Shown: one piece after another, positions 8,846-17,219 of the stretch | Layout of the letters: each line of letters opens with the position of its first letter | Numbering within the stretch: position 1 is the first letter of the stretch | Assembly (NCBI GenBank): GCA_000302695.1 | Contig: AMFN01000003.1 | Span: 186,001 to 250,000 of the forward strand | Origin: Enterobacteriaceae bacterium LSJC7 | GTDB lineage: Bacteria; Pseudomonadota; Gammaproteobacteria; Enterobacterales; Enterobacteriaceae | Length of the DNA: 64,000 nt | Reading direction: 5' to 3' | The notes under the pieces: generated by a model | What the model was told of the DNA's origin: nothing | What the model saw: only the letters and a program-made list of their open reading frames with translations | The model's database searches: none | Made by a program: the position numbers and the translations under genes

Positions 8846-8952
8846 GACTGGTCCGGCACGCCGCTACCGGTTTATGCCCTGCGGCAACGCGCCTGCTGCC
8901 CGCCAGCGTGCAGCTTTTGCTGGCGTTTTTACGCGAGCGGCTGGCGCAGTAA
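8846..8952 (+). pseudogene. remnant of a LysR-type regulator (C-terminus)
   Basis: A frame ending at TAA 8950-8952 encodes TRLLPASVQLLLAFLRERLA plus Q, the usual ending of LysR regulators (PxxVRxFxDFLxERL). Just upstream another frame reads PVYALRQRA, which is also LysR-like, so a frameshift near 8890 is likely. Nothing more of the gene is seen. The stop codon directly abuts the umuC stop. Confidence 0.45.
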
Positions 8953-10215
8953 CTATTTTACCCAGGGTAAATCGCTAAAACGGGTGGTATAGCAGGGCGA
9001 GAGAAAGTCCCTGCGCATTGCCCAGCGCTCGCCGGTTCCTTGCCCGGCAAACCACAGCGTTCCCCTGCCCTTAAGGTTAATGTTGTCGATGGTTTCCATC
9101 AGTCTGTCGCTATTAACACGCGGCGCATACGGGTCAAACAGATTAAGCTGCGCCACGCCCTGGCTAAAGAAATCTCCCAGCATCACTCCCACTTTGACGT
9201 AGCGCGGCCCCGGCTTCCAGACGGCATCCAGCGCACGCACCGCTGCGGCGACAATATCGCGAGTGTCCTGCGTCGGTGTTTGCAGGTGTATACCCGCACG
9301 GTTGCTGTACCAGGCTTCGCCCTCGTCATGGGGGCTGTTTTTAATAAACGTTGCCACGTAGCGGCAGTACTGGTGCTCCACGCGCAGCTTTTCTGCCGCC
9401 CTGGCAGCCCAGGCGCAGACCGCCTCGCGCATGGGCTCGTAGTCCGTCACCCGCTGGCCAAAAGAGCGCGAACTGATAATTTCCTGCTTTGTGGGGGCGA
9501 ACTCCTCAAACGCCAGGCACGGCTCGCCGCGCAGTTCGCGCACCGTACGCTCCAGCACCACGCTAAAATGCTTACGGATAAACCGCAGATCGCTCTGCGC
9601 CAGCTGGAGCGTGGTTTTAATACCCATCTCGCCCAGCCGACGGCTAAGCCTGCGCCCGACGCCCCAGACCTCTTCTACCGGCACCTGTGCCATTAACCTG
9701 TGCTGGCGCGCCGGATCGCTGAGATCGACAACCCCCTGTGTTGCCGGATGCTTCTTCGCGGCATAATTCGCAAGCTTCGCCAGTGTTTTGGTGGGCGCAA
9801 TGCCTACGCCAACCATCAGACCAGTGTACTGCCTGATGCGGCCACGTATCTGGCGGCCCAGCGCATCAAGACTCTCAACCAGCGCCATACCGTGCAGATC
9901 GACAAAAGCCTCATCAATGGAATACTGCTCCACAGCCGGACAAAACTCCTCAAGGATGTTCATCACCCGCCGGGACATATCGCCGTACAGCACATAGTTA
10001 GAGCTAAACACCTGTACATGGTGGCGCGCAATAAGCTCACGGATTTTGAAAAACGGCTCCGCCATTTTGATACCCAGCGCTTTGGCCTGCGGGTTGCGCG
10101 AAATCACACAGCCGTCGTTATTGCTGAGCACAATCACCGGCAGCCCACGCAGATCGGGGCGAAACACCGTCTCGCAGGCGGTGTAGAAATTGTTAACATC
10201 AACCAGCGCAATCAT
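8953..10215 (-). CDS. umuC: DNA polymerase V catalytic subunit UmuC
   Basis: A 420-residue Y-family translesion polymerase (E. coli UmuC 422). Catalytic acidic residues are visible in MIALVDVNNFYTACE near the N-terminus and in the YSIDEAF motif. Helix-hairpin-helix and little-finger regions follow, and a QLNLFDP beta-clamp-binding motif is present near the C-terminus. The gene starts 2 bases after umuD and shares its SOS promoter. Active as UmuD'2C with RecA. Confidence 0.95.
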   Translation of the reverse strand: MIALVDVNNFYTACETVFRPDLRGLPVIVLSNNDGCVISRNPQAKALGIKMAEPFFKIRELIARHHVQVFSSNYVLYGDMSRRVMNILEEFCPAVEQYSIDEAFVDLHGMALVESLDALGRQIRGRIRQYTGLMVGVGIAPTKTLAKLANYAAKKHPATQGVVDLSDPARQHRLMAQVPVEEVWGVGRRLSRRLGEMGIKTTLQLAQSDLRFIRKHFSVVLERTVRELRGEPCLAFEEFAPTKQEIISSRSFGQRVTDYEPMREAVCAWAARAAEKLRVEHQYCRYVATFIKNSPHDEGEAWYSNRAGIHLQTPTQDTRDIVAAAVRALDAVWKPGPRYVKVGVMLGDFFSQGVAQLNLFDPYAPRVNSDRLMETIDNINLKGRGTLWFAGQGTGERWAMRRDFLSPCYTTRFSDLPWVK

Positions 10216-10217
10216 GG

Positions 10218-10637
10218 CTATTTATGCGCCTTAACGGTAAACGTAACGACACCAAATATTTCCAGCTCCTCTGCGTCGTGCAGCCGAATCGGCGGATAGT
10301 TTGGGTTGTGTGCAACCAGCTGCAACACCGGGCGGGTACGTAGCTCTTTGAGCGTGAATGCTCCGTCGATGCAGGCAATCACCAGATTGCCATGCTCGGG
10401 TTTGAGCGAGCGATCGACCACCACCAGATCGCCCTCATCAATGCCCGCATCGGTCATCGAATCCCCGCTGGCCCGCAGGAAAAATGTGGCGCTGGGATGG
10501 CTAACAAGCAGCGCATTCAGATCGATAAGATCTTCCAGGTAATCCTGCGCCGGACTGGGGAAACCACAGGAGATACGCTCACCGAAAAGCGGTAAACTGC
10601 TGATTTTGCTGATGTCTGAAAGGTGTGAGAACGTCAT
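10218..10637 (-). CDS. umuD: DNA polymerase V accessory protein UmuD
   Basis: I start at ATG 10637 (MTFSHLSDIS), giving 139 residues as in E. coli; the longer frame from 10655 would directly abut the LexA box. RecA-stimulated self-cleavage is supported by the intact cleavage site C24-G25 (ERISCGFP) and the catalytic dyad S60 (ASGDSM) and K97 (FTLKEL). Operon umuDC. Confidence 0.96.
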   Translation of the reverse strand: MTFSHLSDISKISSLPLFGERISCGFPSPAQDYLEDLIDLNALLVSHPSATFFLRASGDSMTDAGIDEGDLVVVDRSLKPEHGNLVIACIDGAFTLKELRTRPVLQLVAHNPNYPPIRLHDAEELEIFGVVTFTVKAHK

Positions 10638-10655
10638 AGTGTTTCTTCTACGCAA

Positions 10656-10675
10656 TACTGTATTGATATACAGTA
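10656..10675. promoter_or_regulatory. LexA box of umuDC
   Basis: TACTGTATTGATATACAGTA is a near-perfect palindrome that meets the LexA consensus CTG-N10-CAG. It lies 18 bases before the umuD start. Confidence 0.95.
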
Positions 10676-10736
10676 TCCGTAGGAAACGGAAACGATCAAG
10701 GTGAGTTTCAGATGATTTTTAGAACTGATTGAATGT

Positions 10737-10755
10737 ATGAGAATTTATTTCTCAT
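10737..10755. repeat. short hairpin in the umuD-pcaC interval
   Basis: 7-bp perfect inverted repeat ATGAGAA/TTCTCAT with TTTAT loop. Part of a gene-free stretch of about 360 bases (10676-11037) in which I see no coding signal; function unknown. Confidence 0.4.
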
Positions 10756-10789
10756 GGATTAACACTGTCGGAGTAAGGATGTTGCAATA

Positions 10790-10815
10790 GCTTATGTTTT
10801 CTAAAAAACATAAGC
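10790..10815. repeat. 11-bp perfect inverted repeat in the umuD-pcaC interval
   Basis: GCTTATGTTTT, loop CTAA, AAAACATAAGC. No T-run follows on either strand, so it is not an ordinary intrinsic terminator. Could be a protein-binding palindrome or the scar of a mobile element. Confidence 0.5.
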
Positions 10816-11001
10816 ACTATTCCTGATAAGTCGGCTATGTCAGCCTCTTTCATATCAATTATAAAATAACGCTCCGGGAAGATATTCGCATCGCCAGCGC
10901 CTGTATCTTAAGGGCAAGGGTCTGTGCATCGGAACCGACATGACGCTGAAGGTTTTGCAAGATATCTGACCATCATTGCTGGCAACCGCAATTAAAGCAA
11001 A

Positions 11002-11022
11002 GGCCACTCACGTGAAGTGACC
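11002..11022 (-). terminator. terminator of the pca operon
   Basis: On the minus strand GGTCACT and AGTGGCC pair (one G-T) around TCACGTG, followed by TTTGCTTT, 16 bases after the pcaC stop. Confidence 0.6.
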
Positions 11023-11037
11023 CTCGCTCCTGCCAGA

Positions 11038-11421
11038 CTACTCCCCATCCATCTCATCAAACATCTGTTGTGCCAGGTGCAGCGTGGCGTTGGCAGCCGG
11101 CAGGCCGCAGTAGAGCGCAGAGTGCATGATAAGTTCTTTAAGCTCATCGCGCGTTACGCCGTTGTTGAACGCGGCGCGCAGGTGCATTTTCAGTTCGGCT
11201 TCGCGGTTCAGAGCTATCAGCATGGCAATGGTTATCATGCTGCGGGTATGGCGGCTTAATCCCGGGCGCGTCCAGGTTTCACCCCAGGCATAGCGAGTAA
11301 TGAAGTTCTGAAATTCTTCGTTTAGCGGGCTGAGGTTGTCCAGCGTACGGTTAACGTGGGCATCACCCAGCACCGCGCGGCGCACCTCCATGCCCTGCTG
11401 GTAGCGTTCATCGTCATTCAT
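11038..11421 (-). CDS. pcaC: 4-carboxymuconolactone decarboxylase PcaC
   Basis: A 127-residue protein of the CMD family, converting gamma-carboxymuconolactone to beta-ketoadipate enol-lactone in the protocatechuate branch. It carries the family segments WTRPGLSRHTRSMITIAMLI and HLRAAFNNGVTRDELKELI with the catalytic acid and His region. Last gene of pcaIJFBDC, three bases after pcaD. Confidence 0.93.
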   Translation of the reverse strand: MNDDERYQQGMEVRRAVLGDAHVNRTLDNLSPLNEEFQNFITRYAWGETWTRPGLSRHTRSMITIAMLIALNREAELKMHLRAAFNNGVTRDELKELIMHSALYCGLPAANATLHLAQQMFDEMDGE

Positions 11422-11424
11422 AGA

Positions 11425-12180
11425 TTATCCCTTTGGTAAAAAGCCCAGTAGCGCAGCGTTAAACAAAGCGGGTTGTTCGATATTCGACAGGTGTGACGCA
11501 GGGAGGGTGGCAATGCTGGCCCCAGGCACCTGATCGCGTAAAAACTCACTGTCAGCCACCGTCGTCACCGGGTCTGCTTCACCGGCAATCAGCAGCAGCG
11601 GCAGGTGAATGTCGGCGACTTCAGCGCGCAAATCGGCGGCGGCCAGCGCCTCGCAGCATTCGGCATAGCCTTCTGCGTTGCTGGTTGCCAGTTGATGCAC
11701 CAGCGATTCAACCTCTGCCGGATGATGGTTACGAAACGCCTGAGTAAACCAGCGGTCTGCCGAACCGGCGGCAACCACGCCCATGCCTTCCTGGCGCACG
11801 GTACGGGCGCGCGACAGCCAGTTCGCCTGCTCGCCGATTTTGGCCGCGCTGTTAGCCACCGTGACGCTATAAAAACGCTCCGGCGCAAAGCGCGCCAGCC
11901 ATAAGCCGGTGATACCGCCCATTGAAATGCCGCAGAAATGCGCTTTCTCCACCCCCGCCTGCGCCATCACGTTCAGCACGTCTTCGCCCAGCTGTGCCAG
12001 CGTGACTTTGCCCTGTTTTGTGGTGCGCCCATGGCCGTGAGTGTCGTAGCGCAGCACGCGAAAATGCGCCAGTAACGCCTCCATCTGGCCGTCCCACATG
12101 GAAAGCGTGGTGCCGAGCGAGTTAGAGAGCACGATAACCGGCGCATCAGCGCGCCCGTCGAGTTGATAGTGAATTGTCAT
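11425..12180 (-). CDS. pcaD: 3-oxoadipate enol-lactonase PcaD
   Basis: A 251-residue alpha/beta hydrolase that opens the enol-lactone to beta-ketoadipate. The nucleophile elbow is GISMGG, an oxyanion-region sequence LSNSLGTTLSMW lies near the N-terminus, and the catalytic His is in ASHLSNIEQP near the end. Overlaps pcaB by 4 bases (ATGA), so translation is coupled. Confidence 0.94.
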   Translation of the reverse strand: MTIHYQLDGRADAPVIVLSNSLGTTLSMWDGQMEALLAHFRVLRYDTHGHGRTTKQGKVTLAQLGEDVLNVMAQAGVEKAHFCGISMGGITGLWLARFAPERFYSVTVANSAAKIGEQANWLSRARTVRQEGMGVVAAGSADRWFTQAFRNHHPAEVESLVHQLATSNAEGYAECCEALAAADLRAEVADIHLPLLLIAGEADPVTTVADSEFLRDQVPGASIATLPASHLSNIEQPALFNAALLGFLPKG

Positions 12181-13520
12181 AATGCATTCCTGAAACGCGC
12201 CAGCACCTGGCGCAAAAAGTGGCTGGCGCTGCCGGTGGCCGTGGAGGGGTCAAGAAGCTGGGCTATCTGTTGCCCGCTAAGGTACCCACTTACCTGTTCG
12301 TCCTGCTCCAGCAGCGTTTGCAGCGGCTCGCCGCCGTCCAGCGCCTGGTGGCAAAGCTGCTCCACGCGATGGTGTGCCGCCGCTTTCCCAATATGTTCAG
12401 CCAGCGCGAGCGTGACGGCTTCGGCCATAATCAGCCCGTGCGTGATGTCGAGGTTCTGGCGCATACGTCCGGTGAATACTTGCATGCCCTCCACCAGCAT
12501 CAGGCTGTTGTTCAATACGCCGCCTGCCAGCGTTGCCAGTTCCGGGAGCGTCTGCCACTCTGCCTGCCAGCCGCCGAGGGCGCGTTCATGCTGCTGAAGC
12601 TGACCTGTATAGAGCGTCGCCATCAGCCCTGGAATACGCGTCACAGTGCTGAGAATGGCCGCACAGGTGACCGGATTACGCTTATGCGGCATAGTGGAAG
12701 AGCCGCCCTTGCCTTCTGCCGTTGGCTCGGCAACTTCGGCAACTTCGGTTTGCATCTGCAAAGCAAAATCCCCGGCAAATTTGCCGAGCGTGGTGCTGAC
12801 GCCAGCCAGCCAGCCAGCGGCCTCCAACAGCCGGTCGCGCTGGGTGTGCCACGGCGTATCCGCAAGACCAAGTTGAAGTTGCTGCGCCAGCTCCTGTGAC
12901 ACCTGCGGGCCGTTTGCTTTCAATGAGGCGAGCGTACCCGCAGCGCCGCCAAACTGTAATACCAGTAACCTTGGCGTTAACTCACGCAGTCGTTCATGCC
13001 AGCGCAGCAGCGCATCAAGCGTTCCGGCCAGTTTGAGGCCGTAAGTCGTGGGCAGCGCATGCTGAAGCCAGGTACGGCCTGGCATCACGCTGTTGGCATG
13101 GGTCTGCACCTGTACTGCCAGCGCCTGCATGAGTTTTACCAGCAGCATTTCGGCCTGCACCAGCGCGCCGCGCAGTTGCACAACCATGCCGGTATCAATG
13201 GCATCCTGGCTGGTTGCGCCCCAGTGCACGTAACGCGCGGCCTGCTCGTCCTGCGCCTTCACCACGGCTGTCAGCTGTTTGACCAGCGGAATGGCGAGGT
13301 TACCGGTACTGGCGGCGGCCTGCGCCAGTGCCGCGGCATCAAGGCATTCTGCCCGACACGCCGCTTCAATGGGCGCTACCGCCGTCTGTGGGATCACACC
13401 ACAATGCGCCTGCGCCTGCGCAAGCGCTGCTTCAAAATCGAGCATCCCCTGTAGAGTCGCGCGTTCGCTGAAAAAATCTGCCAACGGCGAGTCGTGAAAC
13501 AGCGGCGAGTACAGTCCCAT
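12177..13520 (-). CDS. pcaB: 3-carboxy-cis,cis-muconate cycloisomerase PcaB
   Basis: A 447-residue member of the fumarase/aspartase superfamily that lactonises beta-carboxymuconate. The superfamily signature is visible as GSSTMPHKRNP, and the upstream VHWGATSQDAIDTG block matches the substrate-binding region. Length is typical. Ten bases after pcaF. Confidence 0.94.
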   Translation of the reverse strand: MGLYSPLFHDSPLADFFSERATLQGMLDFEAALAQAQAHCGVIPQTAVAPIEAACRAECLDAAALAQAAASTGNLAIPLVKQLTAVVKAQDEQAARYVHWGATSQDAIDTGMVVQLRGALVQAEMLLVKLMQALAVQVQTHANSVMPGRTWLQHALPTTYGLKLAGTLDALLRWHERLRELTPRLLVLQFGGAAGTLASLKANGPQVSQELAQQLQLGLADTPWHTQRDRLLEAAGWLAGVSTTLGKFAGDFALQMQTEVAEVAEPTAEGKGGSSTMPHKRNPVTCAAILSTVTRIPGLMATLYTGQLQQHERALGGWQAEWQTLPELATLAGGVLNNSLMLVEGMQVFTGRMRQNLDITHGLIMAEAVTLALAEHIGKAAAHHRVEQLCHQALDGGEPLQTLLEQDEQVSGYLSGQQIAQLLDPSTATGSASHFLRQVLARFRNAL

Positions 13521-13529
13521 TAACGCTCC

Positions 13530-14735
13530 TTACACCCTCTCAAGAATCAGCGCGATCCCCTGCCCGACACCAATACACATAGTGCACAGCGCGTAACGCC
13601 CACCGGTACGTTTAAGCTGGTACGCCGCTGTCATGGCGATACGCCCGCCGGACGCCCCCAGCGGATGACCCAGGGCAATTGCGCCACCGTTCGGGTTGAC
13701 GTGTTCGGCGTCATCCGGCAGGCCAAGATCGCGCATCACCGCCAGCGCCTGGGCAGCAAAGGCTTCATTAAGTTCAATCACATCCATCTGCTCAAGCGTG
13801 AGCCCGGTCTGCGCCAGTACTTTGCGCACCGCTGGTGCCGGACCAAAGCCCATAATACGCGGCGCCACGCCAGCCGTTGCCACACCCACCACGCGCGCCA
13901 GCGGCTGCAAATCATGGGTACGCATCGCCAGCTCGCTGGCAACCAGCAGCGCACAGGCACCGTCGTTAACGCCTGACGCATTGCCTGCGGTCACCGTCCC
14001 CCCCGGACGCACCACGCTTTTAAGCTTCGCCAGCGTTTCCAGCGACGTGGCACGCGGGTGCTCATCTGTGGTGAAAAGCAGCGGATCGCCCTTACGCTGT
14101 GGAATGGACACCGGAATAAGCTCGTCGGCAAACAGTCCCATTTCCTGTGCTCTGGCAGTGCGTAGCTGGCTGCGCACGGCAAAAGCATCCTGATCTTCGC
14201 GACTGATAGCAAAGTCATCTGCTACGTTTTCTGCCGTTTCTGGCATGGAGTCAACACCAAACTCGGCCTTCATCTGTGGGTTGATAAAACGCCAGCCGAT
14301 GGTGGTGTCTTCCAGGCGTGCGCTGCGGCTGAAGGCCGTTTCTGCCTTGCCCATGACAAACGGCGCACGCGACATGCTCTCCACGCCACCGGCAATCATC
14401 AGGTGAGTCTCACCGCTTTTAATGGCGCGCGCCGCCGTACCAATGGCGTCCAGACTTGAAGCGCACAGGCGGTTAAGCGTGCTGCCCGGCACGGTTTCCG
14501 GCAGCCCCGCCAGCAACAGCGCCATGCGTGCCACGTTGCGGTTATCTTCACCCGCCTGGTTAGCACAGCCGTACAGCACATCGTCAACCTGGCTCCAGTC
14601 AAGATTTGGGTGGCGCGCTATCAGCGCCTTAAGCGGCAGCGCCGCCAGGTCGTCGGCCCGCACGGTGGCAAGCGAGCCACCAAAGCGGCCAAAGGGAGTA
14701 CGTACTGCATCACAGATAAATGCCTGATTCATCAT
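13530..14735 (-). CDS. pcaF: beta-ketoadipyl-CoA thiolase PcaF
   Basis: A 401-residue thiolase giving succinyl-CoA and acetyl-CoA, the last step of the pathway. The active-site Cys is in LNRLCASSLDA, the His in GGAIALGHPLGASGGR, and the second Cys in LCTMCIGVGQG. The first ATG (14735) is followed by a second (14732); either could be used. Same transcription unit as pcaJ. Confidence 0.95.
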   Translation of the reverse strand: MMNQAFICDAVRTPFGRFGGSLATVRADDLAALPLKALIARHPNLDWSQVDDVLYGCANQAGEDNRNVARMALLLAGLPETVPGSTLNRLCASSLDAIGTAARAIKSGETHLMIAGGVESMSRAPFVMGKAETAFSRSARLEDTTIGWRFINPQMKAEFGVDSMPETAENVADDFAISREDQDAFAVRSQLRTARAQEMGLFADELIPVSIPQRKGDPLLFTTDEHPRATSLETLAKLKSVVRPGGTVTAGNASGVNDGACALLVASELAMRTHDLQPLARVVGVATAGVAPRIMGFGPAPAVRKVLAQTGLTLEQMDVIELNEAFAAQALAVMRDLGLPDDAEHVNPNGGAIALGHPLGASGGRIAMTAAYQLKRTGGRYALCTMCIGVGQGIALILERV

Positions 14736-14741
14736 AGTTCC

Positions 14742-15404
14742 TTACGCGCTTTGTGCCAGTTGTTCAAAGGTCAGTTTGACCGGAGTAATTCGCTGCAACT
14801 CCTCAAAGGAGAGGCCATTGAAAATCTCCCGCACCACTGGCCCACGTTCAGTGATATCGATCACCGCAAGGTCGGTGTAAATGCGGCTGACGCACCCCAC
14901 GCCAGTGAGTGGATAGGTGCAGGTGTCGACCAGCTTGCTCTGCCCGTCGCGGGTCAGATGATCCATCATCACAAACACCTGACGGGCGCCAATGGCAAGA
15001 TCCATCGCCCCGCCCACGGCCGGAATGGCATCCGGTGCGCCGGTGCTCCAGTTGGCGAGGTCGCCGCTGGCTGACACCTGGTAGGCTCCCAGCACGCAGA
15101 TATCCAGGTGGCCGCCGCGCATCATGGCAAACGAATCACCGTGGTGAAAAAAGCAGCCACCGGTCAGCAGCGTCACGTACTCTTTACCAGCGTTGATGAG
15201 TTCCGGGTCTTCTTCGCCCGGCGCGGGTTTGGGTCCCATACCCAGCAGGCCGTTTTCACTGTGCAGGAACACCTCTTTGTCCGCTGGCAGGTAGTTGGCA
15301 ATGCGGGTTGGCAGGCCAATGCCTAAGTTCACGTAGGCACCTTCCGGGATGTCGCGCGCCACGCGCTGCGCCATTTCGTCACGGGTCAGTTTTTGCATTC
15401 TCAA
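14742..15404 (-). CDS. pcaJ: 3-oxoadipate CoA-transferase subunit B PcaJ
   Basis: A 220-residue beta subunit. The SENGLLGMG motif supplies the catalytic glutamate that forms the CoA thioester. With PcaI it transfers CoA from succinyl-CoA to beta-ketoadipate. Five bases after pcaI. Confidence 0.95.
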   Translation of the reverse strand: MRMQKLTRDEMAQRVARDIPEGAYVNLGIGLPTRIANYLPADKEVFLHSENGLLGMGPKPAPGEEDPELINAGKEYVTLLTGGCFFHHGDSFAMMRGGHLDICVLGAYQVSASGDLANWSTGAPDAIPAVGGAMDLAIGARQVFVMMDHLTRDGQSKLVDTCTYPLTGVGCVSRIYTDLAVIDITERGPVVREIFNGLSFEELQRITPVKLTFEQLAQSA

Positions 15405-15409
15405 TCTCC

Positions 15410-16099
15410 TTACGCGCGTTGCGCTGCCTGAGCACAGGGTTCGAGCGATACCACGCGCTGCACAAATATTCCCGGCGTAACAATGTTCTCCGGGTCCAGT
15501 TCACCCAGCGCCACAATGCGGCTGACTTCAGCAATAGTGGTAGTCGCAGCGGTTGCCATAATCGGCCCAAAATTACGTGCCGCCTTGCGGTAAACCAGGT
15601 TGCCCCAGCGGTCGCCGTGGTGCGCTTTTATCAGCGCAAAATCCGCTTTGATGGGATATTCCAGTACGTAGTGACGACCGTCGATTTCGCGCGTTTCTTT
15701 GCCTTCAGCGAGCGGCGTACCATAGCCGGTGGGTGTAAACACCGCGCCAAGACCTGAGCCTGCGGCCTGGATGCGCGCGGCCAGGTTGCCCTGCGGCACC
15801 AGCTCCAGCTCGACTTTGCCGCGCCGATAAAGATCGTCAAAAATCTGTGAATCCACCTGGCGTGGAAAGGAACAAATCATCTTGCGCACCCGGCCTGCCT
15901 TGAGCAGCGCCGCCAGGCCAACTTCGCCGTTACCGGCGTTGTTATTGATGATGGTGAGATTGCCCGCACCGTGGGCAATCAGCGCGTCAATCAGCGTGGT
16001 GGGCTGCCCCGCAGGGCCAAAACCGCCGATCATAATGGTGGCACCGTCGTGAATATCAGCGATGGCGTCTTCAGGCGAAGTCACACTCTTATCAATCAT
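15410..16099 (-). CDS. pcaI: 3-oxoadipate CoA-transferase subunit A PcaI
   Basis: A 229-residue alpha subunit with the glycine-rich CoA-transferase signature GGFGPAGQPTTLIDAL. I start at ATG 16099 (MIDKSVTS), which has a GGGAG site about 10 bases upstream; the frame is open further to 16126 without any such site. First gene of the operon, divergent from pcaR. Confidence 0.93.
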   Translation of the reverse strand: MIDKSVTSPEDAIADIHDGATIMIGGFGPAGQPTTLIDALIAHGAGNLTIINNNAGNGEVGLAALLKAGRVRKMICSFPRQVDSQIFDDLYRRGKVELELVPQGNLAARIQAAGSGLGAVFTPTGYGTPLAEGKETREIDGRHYVLEYPIKADFALIKAHHGDRWGNLVYRKAARNFGPIMATAATTTIAEVSRIVALGELDPENIVTPGIFVQRVVSLEPCAQAAQRA

Positions 16100-16184
16100 T
16101 ACTCTGCTCCCGGATTGTGCGGGCATCGCACAACGTTGCGTTCTTTGTTCAGAATGTGAGCCTGCTCGCGATGACGGTCAAGGG

Positions 16185-16212
16185 CGATAATCGAAATATG
16201 GTGCGATTATCG
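16185..16212. promoter_or_regulatory. probable PcaR operator between pcaI and pcaR
   Basis: CGATAATCG at 16185-16193 and its exact complement CGATTATCG at 16204-16212 form an inverted pair with 10 bases between. It lies 57 bases before pcaR and 85 before pcaI. IclR regulators of the PcaR/PcaU/PobR group bind short palindromic repeats of this kind. Seen: the repeats; inferred: binding. Confidence 0.6.
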
Positions 16213-16269
16213 AACATCGTGTATCTTTCTCTTCAGAGTGTGATCGATGGCGAAAAACAGGGGCAACAA

Positions 16270-17076
16270 ATGGAACAAGAGCGCGAAGAGTACGCAGGTG
16301 GTGAACAAGGCCCGTTTAAAGGCGACCCCAATTTTATGGCTTCGCTGGCGCGCGGACTGGAAGTGATTCAGGCCTTTACGCCACAACGCCGGGTGCTGTC
16401 GATTTCGCAGATTAGCCAGAAGACCGGCATCCCACGCGCAGCGGTGCGCCGCTGTCTGTACACGCTGGGCAAACTCGGTTTTGTGTACGCCGAAGACGGC
16501 AAAAACTTCCAGCTACGCCCACGCATTTTATCGCTCGGCCACGCCTGGCTTGCCTCCACGCCACTGGCAAAATCAGCACATCCGGTACTAAAGGCGCTGA
16601 GTACGCGCCTGAATGAATCCTGCTCCATTGCCGTGCTGGACGGTGACGATATTCTGTACATATCCCGCGCCTCTGGTGCGCGCATTATGACTATCGATCT
16701 GGACGTGGGCAGCCGCCTGCCCGCCTGGTCAACCTCAATGGGACGCGTGCTGTTAAGCCACCTGCCGGAAGAGCAGTTAAACGACTTTCTGGGGCGCATC
16801 AACATGATTTGCTATACGCCGCAGACGATTGGGTCTGTGACAAAACTGCGCGAGGAATTACAGCGGGTGCGCCAGCAAGGCTATGCGCTCAACGATCAGG
16901 AACTGGAGATGGGACTGCGCTCTATTGCGGTACCCCTCTATAACCCGCATGGTCAGGTGGAAGCTGCGTTGAACGTGGGCGTACATGCAGGCCAGGTGTC
17001 AGCCCAGGCGCTGCGCGAGCAGGTGCTGCCCGCGTTACAGGACGCCGCGCTGGAATTGTCGTTACTGCTGAAATAA
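16270..17076 (+). CDS. pcaR: IclR-family regulator PcaR
   Basis: A 268-residue regulator. An N-terminal winged helix-turn-helix (FMASLARGLEVIQAF to TGIPRAAVRRCLYTL) is followed by an IclR effector domain. PcaR proteins activate pca genes in response to beta-ketoadipate. I start at ATG 16270 (MEQEREEYAGG), with GGGG 9 bases upstream; the frame is open back to 16117, but that part overlaps the operator region. Its 3' side carries the prophage attachment site. Confidence 0.9.
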   Translation: MEQEREEYAGGEQGPFKGDPNFMASLARGLEVIQAFTPQRRVLSISQISQKTGIPRAAVRRCLYTLGKLGFVYAEDGKNFQLRPRILSLGHAWLASTPLAKSAHPVLKALSTRLNESCSIAVLDGDDILYISRASGARIMTIDLDVGSRLPAWSTSMGRVLLSHLPEEQLNDFLGRINMICYTPQTIGSVTKLREELQRVRQQGYALNDQELEMGLRSIAVPLYNPHGQVEAALNVGVHAGQVSAQALREQVLPALQDAALELSLLLK

Positions 17077-17099
17077 TTTATGCCGAGTGAAAACAAAAA

Positions 17100-17121
17100 G
17101 CAGCCCGGAGGCTGCCTTTTT
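17100..17121. other. attL core (22-bp direct repeat, left copy)
   Basis: GCAGCCCGGAGGCTGC followed by CTTTTT is identical to 46824-46845. Both copies are intrinsic terminator hairpins. The left copy follows pcaR by 23 bases. Flanking A-runs are similar too (AAAAAG against AAAAAGG). Confidence 0.85.
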
Positions 17122-17165
17122 AAGAGTATTAAACCTATTGAAACAAAAGGATTTGTTTCTGGTCA

Positions 17166-17185
17166 CGTCCACATAATGACCACAT
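17166..17185 (+). promoter_or_regulatory. putative integrase arm-binding sites, left end
   Basis: CGTCCACAT (17166-17174) and TGACCACAT (17177-17185) are a direct pair of a 9-base word. The same word occurs as a pair near the right end (46714-46734), so the four together look like Int arm sites of attP. Confidence 0.6.
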
Positions 17186-17191
17186 CGACAA

Positions 17192-17215
17192 AAAGCCCCG
17201 CAATCGCGGGGCTTT
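17192..17215 (-). terminator. terminator after ogr
   Basis: Perfect 10-bp stem AAAGCCCCGC/GCGGGGCTTT with a 4-base loop; T-runs on both strands. It ends the leftward late transcript a few bases after the ogr stop. Confidence 0.85.
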
Positions 17216-17219
17216 GTTT

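Noticed and set aside
10638-10655. Upstream start of umuD giving 145 residues
   Set aside because: That start abuts the LexA box and would leave no leader; the 139-residue form has the exact E. coli length and residue numbering of the active site.
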